Source: Verrucomicrobiales bacterium (GTDB taxonomy: Bacteria; Verrucomicrobiota; Verrucomicrobiia; Verrucomicrobiales; V1-33). Taken from it: a DNA stretch of 7,981 nt. Location of the stretch: NCBI GenBank assembly GCA_023253575.1, contig JALRGB010000003.1, forward strand, positions 1-7,981, given 5' to 3'. The notes under the pieces were generated by a model. That model was not told where the DNA came from, did no database searches, and saw only the letters and a program-made list of their open reading frames with translations. Made by a program: the position numbers and the translations under genes. Numbering within the stretch: position 1 is the stretch's first letter; each line of letters starts with the position of its first letter. Positions 1-7,500 of the stretch are shown piece by piece.

Positions 1-58
1 TAGGATGTGGCCTCTCGGCTAATTATGAAATCCGGGGCCAACGTCCCCAGCTACAGTG

Positions 59-74
59 GCGGCGGCGCCGCCGC
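59..74. repeat. 16-bp perfect GC palindrome
   Basis: GCGGCGGCGCCGCCGC is a perfect palindrome in the 148-base non-coding stretch downstream of the FN3 gene. Just upstream, GGGGCCAACGTCCCC (about 34-48) has GGGG/CCCC arms. The transcript of the FN3 gene could fold here, but no T-run follows on the minus strand, so it is not a classical terminator. It may be a dispersed intergenic repeat. I see no gene in 1-148. Confidence 0.6.
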
Positions 75-148
75 TTGGTGTTTTCGTGTCTGTGTCTTGA
101 AGGATGCGGCGCCTGTGCTGAGTGTTTGAAATTCCGTCTGAATTCCAC

Positions 149-856
149 TTAACGTGGCAGGACTTGATAAAACCGTTGAATTCCGTCGGCCGATTGGTGG
201 TCGGTGACGCGGAGCATTCCGGAAGGATTGGTGGAGGTCGCCACTTGAGTCCAGTTCAGGAGGTCGGCGGTGGCGTAGATCTCGAGGGTCTGACCGGCTG
301 GGGCGGTGATGGTAAAGCGGCATTCTCCGGAAGGCAGGGGCGAATGGTCACTAATGAGGGGGGCGGTTTCGCTCTCTGGAAACGGGTTATTGTCCGGTGG
401 GGTGAGAGTTTCCAACGTCACGGTGGGCGGAGGTGGCGGTGCGACGGGGGTAAAACTGATTTCGACCGAGGGTGGGCTCTCCAGCCGCTCGGCGTCGTAA
501 GCGGTGACGACTGAGAAGTAGGTCACCCCTACACTTAGGTTGGTCAGGGTGGCGGTGGTCTGATTGCCTATATCCACACTCTGTGTGTAAACTCCGGAGG
601 CCGTGCCGTAATAGATTTTGTACCCAACCAATTCCGGCTCGGGGTTGGCATTCCAGATGAGGTCGATCGATGGAGTGGTCGCAGAAAGATCACCGGCGGT
701 GGCTGGAATGATCAGCGGGAGCCCGAGTGACAGCAGGCAGAGGGCCAGAAGTCCGAGGCCGCGTCGGACGCGGGAAGGGGAGGAAAAGCGGCGCGTTGGG
801 CCGGTGGATGCCGGTGGCAGTGGGCTGGCGATCGGAAACTGGAAAAAGGCATTCAT
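149..856 (-). CDS. Secreted fibronectin type III domain protein
   Basis: A 235-residue exported protein of unknown specific function. Seen in the sequence: a long basic N-region (residues 1-32, with RR at 31-32), a hydrophobic core at about 33-50, and an ATA|GD signal-peptidase I-like site after residue 54. One fibronectin type III fold spans about 62-137, with the typical 'LIWNANPEPELVGYKIYYG' start and 'YFSVVTAYD' strand. A proline linker (139-144) leads to a second beta-rich module at about 176-235, containing 'LNWTQVATST' and ending 'RFYQVLPR'. That ending resembles the C-terminal beta module of many secreted Verrucomicrobiota proteins. There is no PEP-CTERM tail (no PEP motif, membrane helix or basic end). 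The ATG at 856 is the only ATG before the signal core, and the GTG/TTG options there do not fit. An AGAAGGA stretch lies about 16 nt upstream, too far for a normal ribosome site. The gene diverges from prsK; a link to that system is inferred from position only. Confidence 0.85.
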   Translation of the reverse strand: MNAFFQFPIASPLPPASTGPTRRFSSPSRVRRGLGLLALCLLSLGLPLIIPATAGDLSATTPSIDLIWNANPEPELVGYKIYYGTASGVYTQSVDIGNQTTATLTNLSVGVTYFSVVTAYDAERLESPPSVEISFTPVAPPPPPTVTLETLTPPDNNPFPESETAPLISDHSPLPSGECRFTITAPAGQTLEIYATADLLNWTQVATSTNPSGMLRVTDHQSADGIQRFYQVLPR

Positions 857-878
857 GGGACGTGGGTGGTGTCCTTCT

Positions 879-906
879 ATTTTATGGTCTTTACTAAAAA
901 TGTAAA
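879..906 (-). promoter_or_regulatory. Candidate sigma-70-like promoter of the FN3 gene
   Basis: Read on the minus strand, TTTACA (901-906) and TAAAAT (879-884) are separated by 16 bases. Each hexamer matches 5 of 6 consensus positions. Transcription would begin near 872, giving a leader of about 15 nt before the ATG at 856. The stretch is AT-rich, so chance matches are likely and the call is tentative. Confidence 0.35.
890..906. repeat. Inverted repeat in the divergent control region
   Basis: TTTAC (890-894) and GTAAA (902-906) are perfect inverted arms around a 7-base spacer. The centre is about 88 bases upstream of the start expected from the sigma-54-like element, a typical distance for an activator site. 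It also sits between the -35 and -10 elements proposed for the FN3 gene. A second small inverted repeat, TAAAT-T-ATTTA (903-913), overlaps it. Arms this short in AT-rich DNA may be coincidental. Confidence 0.3.
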
Positions 907-959
907 TTATTTATTTTATTTCTTGCTAATCAACTCTTATTAAGGACATTGCTGGTCTT

Positions 960-975
960 CGGCTGGGCGTGTGCT
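960..975 (+). promoter_or_regulatory. Candidate sigma-54 (-24/-12) promoter of prsKRT
   Basis: CGGCTGGGCGTGTGCT has GG (961-962) and GC (973-974) separated by exactly ten bases, as sigma-54 promoters require. It matches about 8 of the 12 specified positions of TGGCACG-N4-TTGCW. Transcription would start near 986, about 40 nt before the prsK ATG. Because PrsR is a sigma-54 activator, this would allow autoregulation. GG-N10-GC is frequent by chance in GC-rich DNA, so this is only a candidate. A second look-alike, TGGCATGACACTTGGA (1023-1038), has a better -24 half but GG in place of GC at -12, and it overlaps the prsK start. Confidence 0.3.
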
Positions 976-1026
976 ATGAAGGTGCGTTGATCTGGCTGAT
1001 TTTTTCCTTTCGTTTTTTTGATTGGC

Positions 1027-3135
1027 ATGACACTTGGAGTAGTTCTTTCTGCGGCTGCTGCGGTCCTTAGTTTTGGGCTGGCGGTGACGGGATTGATTTT
1101 CCAGCGGCGGTCTTTGGCGGGCGGTTTTTTTGCGGCGGGGATGTTAATTTTTGCGGTGGACGCGGTGTTGGCTGTTTTGAGTTTACGGGCGCAGTCGGTG
1201 GCGGAGGTGTGGTTATGGCAATCTTTGGCGTATGTGGTGGAGGCTTTTTTACCGGCGGTGTGGTTGGCTTTTAGTCTGGCTTATTCGCGGGGCACGGCGC
1301 GGGATGATTTGGCGTTGCGGTGGTGGTGGTTAGTGGCGGCTTTGGTGGTACCGGTGGGGTTGGCGGTGGTGGGGCGTGGGGATGTGGCGGTGGCTTTGGG
1401 GGACCGTGGGGCGGGTGGTTTTTGGATCAGGCCGGGTTTTTGGACTCGGGTCTGGCAGTTGGTGATGTTGGTTTCCTTTGTGGCGGTTTTGGTCAATGTG
1501 GAGCGGACGTTCCGGGCGGCGGTGGGGACCATGCAATGGCGCATCAAGTTTGTGGTCTTGGGGTTATCATTGATTTTTGGGGTCCGGATTTATTGTCACA
1601 GTCAGGCATTACTTTTTACGGCTCAGGAGAGGGGGATGGTGCAAGTCGAGACGGGTGCGTTGTTACTGGGGGGGATTTTGCTAGTGGTTGGGCATATTCG
1701 GCATGGATTTGGCGAGATTGACATTTACCCGTCGCGCACGGTGTTGCAGACCTCGGTAGTTTTGCTGTTGGTGGGCGGGTATCTTTTTGTGGTTGGGGTG
1801 TTGGCGCAGCTGGCGGCGCATCTTGGTGGTTTTGGCAGCTTTGAATTTCAATCGCTGGTGGTTTTGCTGGGGGTGGTGGGGTTGGCTTTGCTGCTTTTTT
1901 CGCAGCGTTTGCGGCAGCATGTCCGGCTCTGGGTGGCGCGGCATTTCAGGCGTCCCCAGCACGATTCGCGTGCTGTCTGGACGCAGTTTACGCGCCGGTT
2001 GTCGGCTGAGCTGGGTGAGGAAGCGTATATGAAAGAGGCGGTCCAGCTGGTGGCGTCGACCTTTGACGTGTTGTCGGTGACGTTATGGCGGGTTGAGGCG
2101 GCGAGCGGGCGGCTCGTTTTTGCGGAGTCGACAGCGGACCGATTGCCTGACGGATCGGATCAGGCGGGGTTAGTTTTGACGGAGGAAGTGCAGGCGGGTT
2201 TGCGGGAGGTGGCTGGCCCGTTTGATTTGGACCGGGCGGCGCCGCCGTGGGCTGGGCCGCTGGCCTTGCTGAGTTTACGGCATTTTGAAAATGGCGGGAC
2301 CCGTCAAGCGTTGCCGTTGATGGTGGGTGACCGGTGCAAAGGGCTGCTGATTTTGGCTGACCGGGTGAATGGTCGGCCATGGTCGGTGGAGGAGCAGGAT
2401 TTGCTCAGGTGCATTGGCGACCAAGTGGCGGCGGGGTTGCTACGGCTTCGGCTGACGGAAGATTTGATGCAGGGGCGCGAAATGCAGGCGTTTCAGACGA
2501 TGTCGACGTTTTTCGTGCACGACTTGAAAAATGCGGCCTCCAGCCTTGGGTTGATGCTGCAGAATTTACCTGAGCATTTTGATGATCCTGAGTTCCGGGC
2601 TGATGCGTTGCGGGCGATTGGGGGCACGGTGGGCCGGATCAACCAGATCATCGAGCGGCTGGGTACCTTGCGACACAATTTGGAGCTCAAATGGTCAGCG
2701 GTTGATCTGAATGCGCTGGTGGAAAAATGTGTGTTGGAGGTGGGCGGTTTTGGCGATATTGAGGTGGTGCGTGATTTGCAGCCGTTGCCTTTGGTGCGCG
2801 CGGATATGGGGCAGTTGACCACGGTCGTGACGAATCTGTTGATCAATGCCCGGGAGGCGATGGGGCGGCAGGGGTGCTTGACGGTGGCCACGGCCTTGGC
2901 GGGCGGCCGGGTGGTCATGACGGTGAGCGATACCGGCTGTGGGATGAGTGCGGAATTCATCCGCAAATCTTTGTTTCGCCCGTTTCAGACGACAAAAAAG
3001 AAAGGCCTCGGGATCGGGATGTTTCAGTCTAAGTTGATCATCGAGGCGCATCGAGGTAATCTTCAGGTCCAGAGCACGCCAGGTTCTGGGAGTACGTTTA
3101 GGATGTTTCTCCCCATCACACCCACCCCCCAATGA
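1027..3135 (+). CDS. prsK: PEP-CTERM system membrane histidine kinase PrsK
   Basis: A membrane-bound sensor histidine kinase of 702 residues from the ATG, close to the usual PrsK length. Residue numbers count from this ATG. Eight or nine hydrophobic helices occupy about 1-291 (1-24, 32-54, 62-85, 98-116, 140-157, 174-190, 204-222, 239-265, 274-291). A GAF-like domain follows at about 330-475. The phosphoacceptor is His498 in FVHDLKN, the PrsK-type H-box rather than the common SHELRTP. The HATPase domain shows the N-box NLLINAREAM (Asn607), the G1 box DTGCGM (635-640), the F-box LFRPFQTTKKK and the G2 box GLGIG (660-664). All catalytic boxes are intact, so autokinase activity is expected. It overlaps prsR by four bases and should be its partner kinase. 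A TTG nine bases upstream (1018) is in frame; I prefer the ATG because nothing supports the TTG. The signal sensed is unknown. There is no Shine-Dalgarno sequence; the upstream tract is T-rich. Confidence 0.9.
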   Translation: MTLGVVLSAAAAVLSFGLAVTGLIFQRRSLAGGFFAAGMLIFAVDAVLAVLSLRAQSVAEVWLWQSLAYVVEAFLPAVWLAFSLAYSRGTARDDLALRWWWLVAALVVPVGLAVVGRGDVAVALGDRGAGGFWIRPGFWTRVWQLVMLVSFVAVLVNVERTFRAAVGTMQWRIKFVVLGLSLIFGVRIYCHSQALLFTAQERGMVQVETGALLLGGILLVVGHIRHGFGEIDIYPSRTVLQTSVVLLLVGGYLFVVGVLAQLAAHLGGFGSFEFQSLVVLLGVVGLALLLFSQRLRQHVRLWVARHFRRPQHDSRAVWTQFTRRLSAELGEEAYMKEAVQLVASTFDVLSVTLWRVEAASGRLVFAESTADRLPDGSDQAGLVLTEEVQAGLREVAGPFDLDRAAPPWAGPLALLSLRHFENGGTRQALPLMVGDRCKGLLILADRVNGRPWSVEEQDLLRCIGDQVAAGLLRLRLTEDLMQGREMQAFQTMSTFFVHDLKNAASSLGLMLQNLPEHFDDPEFRADALRAIGGTVGRINQIIERLGTLRHNLELKWSAVDLNALVEKCVLEVGGFGDIEVVRDLQPLPLVRADMGQLTTVVTNLLINAREAMGRQGCLTVATALAGGRVVMTVSDTGCGMSAEFIRKSLFRPFQTTKKKGLGIGMFQSKLIIEAHRGNLQVQSTPGSGSTFRMFLPITPTPQ

Positions 3136-4487
3136 ATCCCAAGCTTTTGATTGTCGATGATGACGAGGACATCCGGACCCAGATGAAATGGGCTTTGAGC
3201 AAGGAGTACGAGGTTCTATTGGCGGAGGATCGTGCGGGCGCGGTGAGTGCCTTTACGACGTCGCGTCCGGCGGTGGTGATGCTTGATCTGGGGTTGCCGC
3301 CGCATCCGAATGCGCCTGACGAGGGGTTGGCGGCGCTCTCGGAGCTGCTGGCGATTGATCGTTTGACCAAAGTGATCATTGTGTCGGGGCAAGGGGAGAA
3401 GGAGAATACCCTGCAGGCGGTGGGTGCTGGGGCTTATGATTTTCTGACCAAGCCGGTGGAGATCGGGGAGTTGAAGCTCTTGTTGCGGCGGGCGTTTCAC
3501 GTCGCTTCTTTGGAGCGCGAATATGCGCAGCTGCAGCATGGGCTGTTGGCGGACACGTTCGAGGGCATGGTGGGGACCAGTCGGCCGATGCAGGATCTTT
3601 ATGGGGTCATCCGCAAGGTGGCGACCAGTAGTGCGCCCGTGTTGATTTTAGGCGAAAGCGGAACCGGCAAAGAAATGACGGCGCTGGCCATTCACCGGCG
3701 CAGCCAGTGCAAGACCGGGCCCTTCGTCGCCATCAACTGCAATGCCATTCCTGAAAGTTTGATGGAAAGCGAGCTTTTCGGGCATGAAAAAGGCTCGTTT
3801 ACCGGGGCCAGCATGCAGCGCAAAGGATTGATCGAAAGCGCCGCCGGAGGGACGTTGTTTCTCGATGAGATTGGCGAATTGCCGTTGCCGATCCAGGTCA
3901 AGTTGCTTCGATTTTTGCAGGAGCGGACATTTCAGCGGGTGGGCGGGCGCCAAGAGATTCAGAGTGATGTGCGGATTGTGGCGGCGACGAATGCGGATTT
4001 GAAAGAAACGATCAAGAGTGGCGGATTTCGGGAGGACCTGTATTTCCGGCTAGCGGTGGTGGTGTTGAATTTGCCTCCATTGCGTGACCGCGGGGAGGAT
4101 GTGCAGGTGGTGGCCCGGGATTTTCTGAAGCGGTATGCGGCGCAAAACGGCCGTGGTGAATTGTCATTCGGTCCGGATGCCGTGCGGGCGCTCAGCCGTT
4201 ATCAATGGCCGGGCAATGTGCGGGAGCTGCAAAACCGCGTGCAGCGGGCCGTCATCATGGCGGACGGCGGCCGCATCTCGGCCGCAGATTTGGAGCTGGC
4301 CGAATTGACGGGCGAAGACCGCGCGGCCATGAGCTTGAAGGAGGCCCGCGAACAAGTCGAGCGCACACTCATCGAACAGTCATTGCGGCGCCACCGCGGC
4401 CGGATTAGCGCGGCGGCGCAGGACTTGGGGGTGAGCCGCCCGACATTGTACGAGTTGATGCAAAAACTGGGTATTCAACGCGAATAG
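3132..4487 (+). CDS. prsR: PEP-CTERM-box sigma-54-dependent response regulator PrsR
   Basis: A 451-residue cytoplasmic transcription activator of the NtrC/AtoC class. The receiver domain (1-125) has the acidic cluster DDDED at 9-13, phosphoacceptor Asp52 in MLDLGLPP, Ser85 and Lys107 (FLTKP). The extended loop after Asp52 (LGLPPHPNAPDEG) is typical of PrsR rather than of generic NtrC proteins. The AAA+ domain (about 145-370) has Walker A GESGTGKE (174-181), the sigma-54 contact loop GSFTGA (221-226; Ser in place of the usual Ala), Walker B TLFLDEIGE (Asp245, Glu246) and the arginine-rich FREDLYFRL and LRDR segments. A Fis-type helix-turn-helix lies at about 424-446 (ISAAAQDLGVSRPTLYELM). The protein should oligomerise when phosphorylated by PrsK and open sigma-54 promoters, in known cases those of PEP-CTERM genes. 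The start ATG overlaps the prsK stop (ATGA), so translation is probably coupled; the sequence before it is C-rich with no Shine-Dalgarno. Confidence 0.92.
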   Translation: MNPKLLIVDDDEDIRTQMKWALSKEYEVLLAEDRAGAVSAFTTSRPAVVMLDLGLPPHPNAPDEGLAALSELLAIDRLTKVIIVSGQGEKENTLQAVGAGAYDFLTKPVEIGELKLLLRRAFHVASLEREYAQLQHGLLADTFEGMVGTSRPMQDLYGVIRKVATSSAPVLILGESGTGKEMTALAIHRRSQCKTGPFVAINCNAIPESLMESELFGHEKGSFTGASMQRKGLIESAAGGTLFLDEIGELPLPIQVKLLRFLQERTFQRVGGRQEIQSDVRIVAATNADLKETIKSGGFREDLYFRLAVVVLNLPPLRDRGEDVQVVARDFLKRYAAQNGRGELSFGPDAVRALSRYQWPGNVRELQNRVQRAVIMADGGRISAADLELAELTGEDRAAMSLKEAREQVERTLIEQSLRRHRGRISAAAQDLGVSRPTLYELMQKLGIQRE

Positions 4488-4504
4488 ATTTATTTCCCTC
4501 CTTT

Positions 4505-4522
4505 ATTCCATTCATTCCATTC
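4505..4522 (+). repeat. Tandem 9-bp repeat in the prsR-prsT spacer
   Basis: ATTCCATTC occurs twice head to tail inside the 46-nt gap between prsR and prsT. The whole gap is pyrimidine-rich on the plus strand. It holds no terminator-like hairpin and no GG-N10-GC element, which favours read-through from prsKR into prsT. The repeat ends 11 nt before the prsT ATG. Confidence 0.7.
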
Positions 4523-4533
4523 TGTTTTCCGTT

Positions 4534-7500
4534 ATGTTTTCTTCCTTCCTTCGTTCTTTCGCCTTTGCGGCTTGTTTTTTGGTTGTTGTCGGTGTCACCG
4601 GTTGTTCTGGGGAGGCGCGCAAGGCGCGGTCCAAGGAGCGGGCCTCGGCGGCGCTGGCGGCTGGCGAGCTGGAAAAAGCCAAGGTTGAATACATGTCGTT
4701 GGTGCAGCGTGGCAAGGGTGACGCCGAGGTCATGGGCCAGCTCGGGTTGATTTGGTCCTTGCAGGGGTCTGGGATTCCGGCGGGTCGTTATTTTGCCGAG
4801 GCGCGCCGGCGCGGGGTCTTGTCTGTCCCGTTGCGGGTGCGGCTGGTTTTTGCTTTTATGGGGCTTGGGGACACGGCTGGGGCGCGTGATGAAGCGCAGA
4901 CCATCTTGAAGATGGATCCGGCTAATGGGGAAGCGTTACTGATGATGGCGCAGACAGCGCGCACGCCCGAAGAGGTGGAAGCCACTCGCCTGCTGATCGA
5001 TAGTTTTCCCAACCGCAATTCGGCGGCATTTCATTTGGCGTCGGTGCCGTTTTTGATGCGTGCCGGCAAAGTGCTGGAGGCGGAGGATGCGGTGGCCAAG
5101 GCGTTGGTGGCTGAGCCCGAGTCAGTGGTGGCTCATCTGACAGCTGGTTCGCTGCGGCTTGGGCGCAAGGATCTGGCCGGAGCTGAGCAGTCGATCAAGA
5201 AAGGTTCGGAACTGGCACCGGTGCGATCCCCCGAGCGAATGAAGCTGGCTGAGTTTAAAGCGCAGCAGGGCCAGATTGAAGAAGCGAAGAAGCTGATTGC
5301 GGGCCTACTTGAGAAGGCGCCTGATTATGTGCCGGCGTTGATGATGTCTGCACAGATGGCGGGCACATCGAAAGATGTGGTCGGGGGGTTGGCGATATTG
5401 GACAAAATTTTTGCTATTGATGTCGACAATATTGGGGCGCGTTTGCTGCAGTCGGAACTATTAATGTCCAACAATGAATCGGCGCGGGCGGTGGAGGTAT
5501 TGCAGCGGTTGGACCAAGTGTATGCCGGTCAGCCGGTGGTGCGGTTACAATTGGCGCGGAGGCAGTTGCAGATTGGCGAGCTGGCGGCGGCGGGGGCTGT
5601 GTTGGCGGACGTTTTGAAAAGTCGGCCGGAGTTTGTGGAGGCTGCGTTGTTGCAGGCGGAGGTTAATTTGCGTGCGGGAAACCCGGCGGCTGTGGTGCCG
5701 GCCATGCAGGCGCTGTTGGTCAAGGACCCCAAGTCTGAGCCGGCCATCTTTTTCATGGTGCAAGCGCTGGAGGCGCAGCGCCGGTTTGATGAGGCCTTGA
5801 GGGGAGTCTATGGGCTCTTGCAGTTGCGTCCGGAGAATCCTGAATATCACGCTCGTCTCGGCTCCCTTTTGTTGCAGACCGGGCAGTTGCAGGAGGCGCG
5901 GGGGGCGTACGAAAAAGTGTTGTCCCTTGTTCCTGGTGAGATGGCGGCGATGACTCGTCTTGTTGATTTGGATCTGGCCGAGGATAAATCGGAAGCCGCG
6001 CTGGCGCGGGTGGAGGCCTTGCGCGCCAGCGATCCCGCTTCGGCTTTTGCCGCCTTTACCGAAGGACGCATTTATTTGGCCCGGGAAGACTTGCCCAAGG
6101 CCGAAACGGCGCTGCTCAAGGCCTTGGAACTCAGCCCAGACCATCTCGGAGCCAACGATTTGCTGATCCGGTTGTATGCATCAACCCGGCAACTGCCTCA
6201 GGCTCTGCAGAAATGTGAAGAACGACTGGCGACGAATCCAAAGGACGAGGGGGCCCTGCGCTTGCTGGGCATCGTCGCCAATCAGCTGGGAGACCATCAG
6301 AAGTCACTGGAGGCCTACGAGCGGCTGCTGGGAGTGGTGAAGACGCCGGATGTGCCGCTGCTCAACAATCTGGCTACGCTGTATGTCGATCATTTTAACA
6401 AGCTTGATGCGGCCTTTGATATGGCGCGACAGGCACGCAGCCTGCAACCGTCGGTGGCTGGGGCCTTGACGCCTGAGGCCAAGTCTGATGCGGCATTTGT
6501 CGCGGACACCTTGAGCTGGGTTTTGTATCGACGAGGTGATTTCCCGCAGGCCTTTGCGTTGGCGCAGGAAGCGGTGACGCAGATTCCGGATCATCCCGAG
6601 ATTCAGGCTCATTTTGGTTTGGCGGCGGCGGCCATGGGGCAGACCGAGGTCGCGCGGAAGGCTTTGGCGGCGGCGGTGGCGGGGCCGGATGATTTTACGG
6701 CCAAGCCTGAGGCGCGGCAGCGGTTGGCTTTGATTTCAGGGGAGGCGGCCCTGCCGCAGACAAGCGCTGAGCTCGCTGCGCTGGCAGGAGCCAGTCCGAA
6801 TGACCCGTTGCTGCAGCAGCGGCTGGCGGAAGCATTGGAACAAGAGAAAAAATTCCCGGAGGCGGCGGCAGCGTATGCCGTGGCTTTGGAACGCAATCCG
6901 GGATTGCTGGCGGCCGCGCTGCGCTTGGTCGATTTGAATGCTGGACCGCTGCAAAACCCGGCCCGAGCGATTGAATTTGCGCGGAAGGCGAGGGAGTTGG
7001 CCCGTTCCGACCGCGCGGTGGCGGGCGAGCTGGGAGGGCTGGTTCATCAGGCTGGCGACCATGCTTGGGCCTACGATCTATTGCGGGAAGCGACCCAAGG
7101 GGGAGAGAAGAATGCCGTTCATCTGGTCAGTCTTGGTCGGGCGGCTTACAGTTTGGGCCGGGTAGCGGAAGCCCGTGCGGCCATGGAATCGGCTTTGGCG
7201 GTCGGTCCAGAACCGACCATCGCTGCGGAAGCCACGGGTTTTCTTGATTTGACCACGGTTCCGGGCGCGGATGTGGCCCGCATTGAGGCCGTGCTGGCGC
7301 AGGATGCCCGCTATGTGCCGGCCTTATTTGGGCGGGCCGCTGTGGAAGAAAAAGCTGGCCAGGCCGCCGCCGCCATGGCCACTTGCGAGGAAATCTTGAA
7401 GATTTATCCGTCCTTCACTCCGGCCCAAAAGCAGCTCGCCATCCTGCTGGCCGCGGATCCTGCTTCGCGGACTCGCGCTTATGACCTAGTGGTGAAAGCT

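Noticed and set aside
59..74. Intrinsic terminator for the FN3 gene
   Set aside because: The palindrome is strong, but no T-run follows on the minus strand and it lies about 75 bases past the stop.
51..323. Minus-strand 90-codon frame and the plus-strand frame at 122-514 across the FN3 gene
   Set aside because: Both overlap the FN3 gene in other frames; they are low-complexity Arg/Pro- or Gly-rich translations with no domain.
1018..1026. TTG at 1018 as the prsK start
   Set aside because: It adds only Met-Ile-Gly, has no ribosome site, and an ATG follows at 1027; the ATG is preferred, although the difference is small.
1023..1038. TGGCATGACACTTGGA as the main sigma-54 promoter
   Set aside because: It matches 10 of 12 positions but has GG in place of the nearly invariant GC at -12, and it overlaps the prsK start codon, which would remove the first membrane helix.
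1320..1400. Possible G-quadruplex or simple repeat in the GGTGG-rich part of prsK
   Set aside because: Only two-G tracts dominate and the stretch encodes a normal membrane helix; it is better explained by codon bias.
1320..1721. Plus-strand Gly-rich 133-codon frame inside prsK
   Set aside because: It is a +1 shadow of GGT-rich prsK codons; prsK has a continuous, well-supported protein across this stretch.
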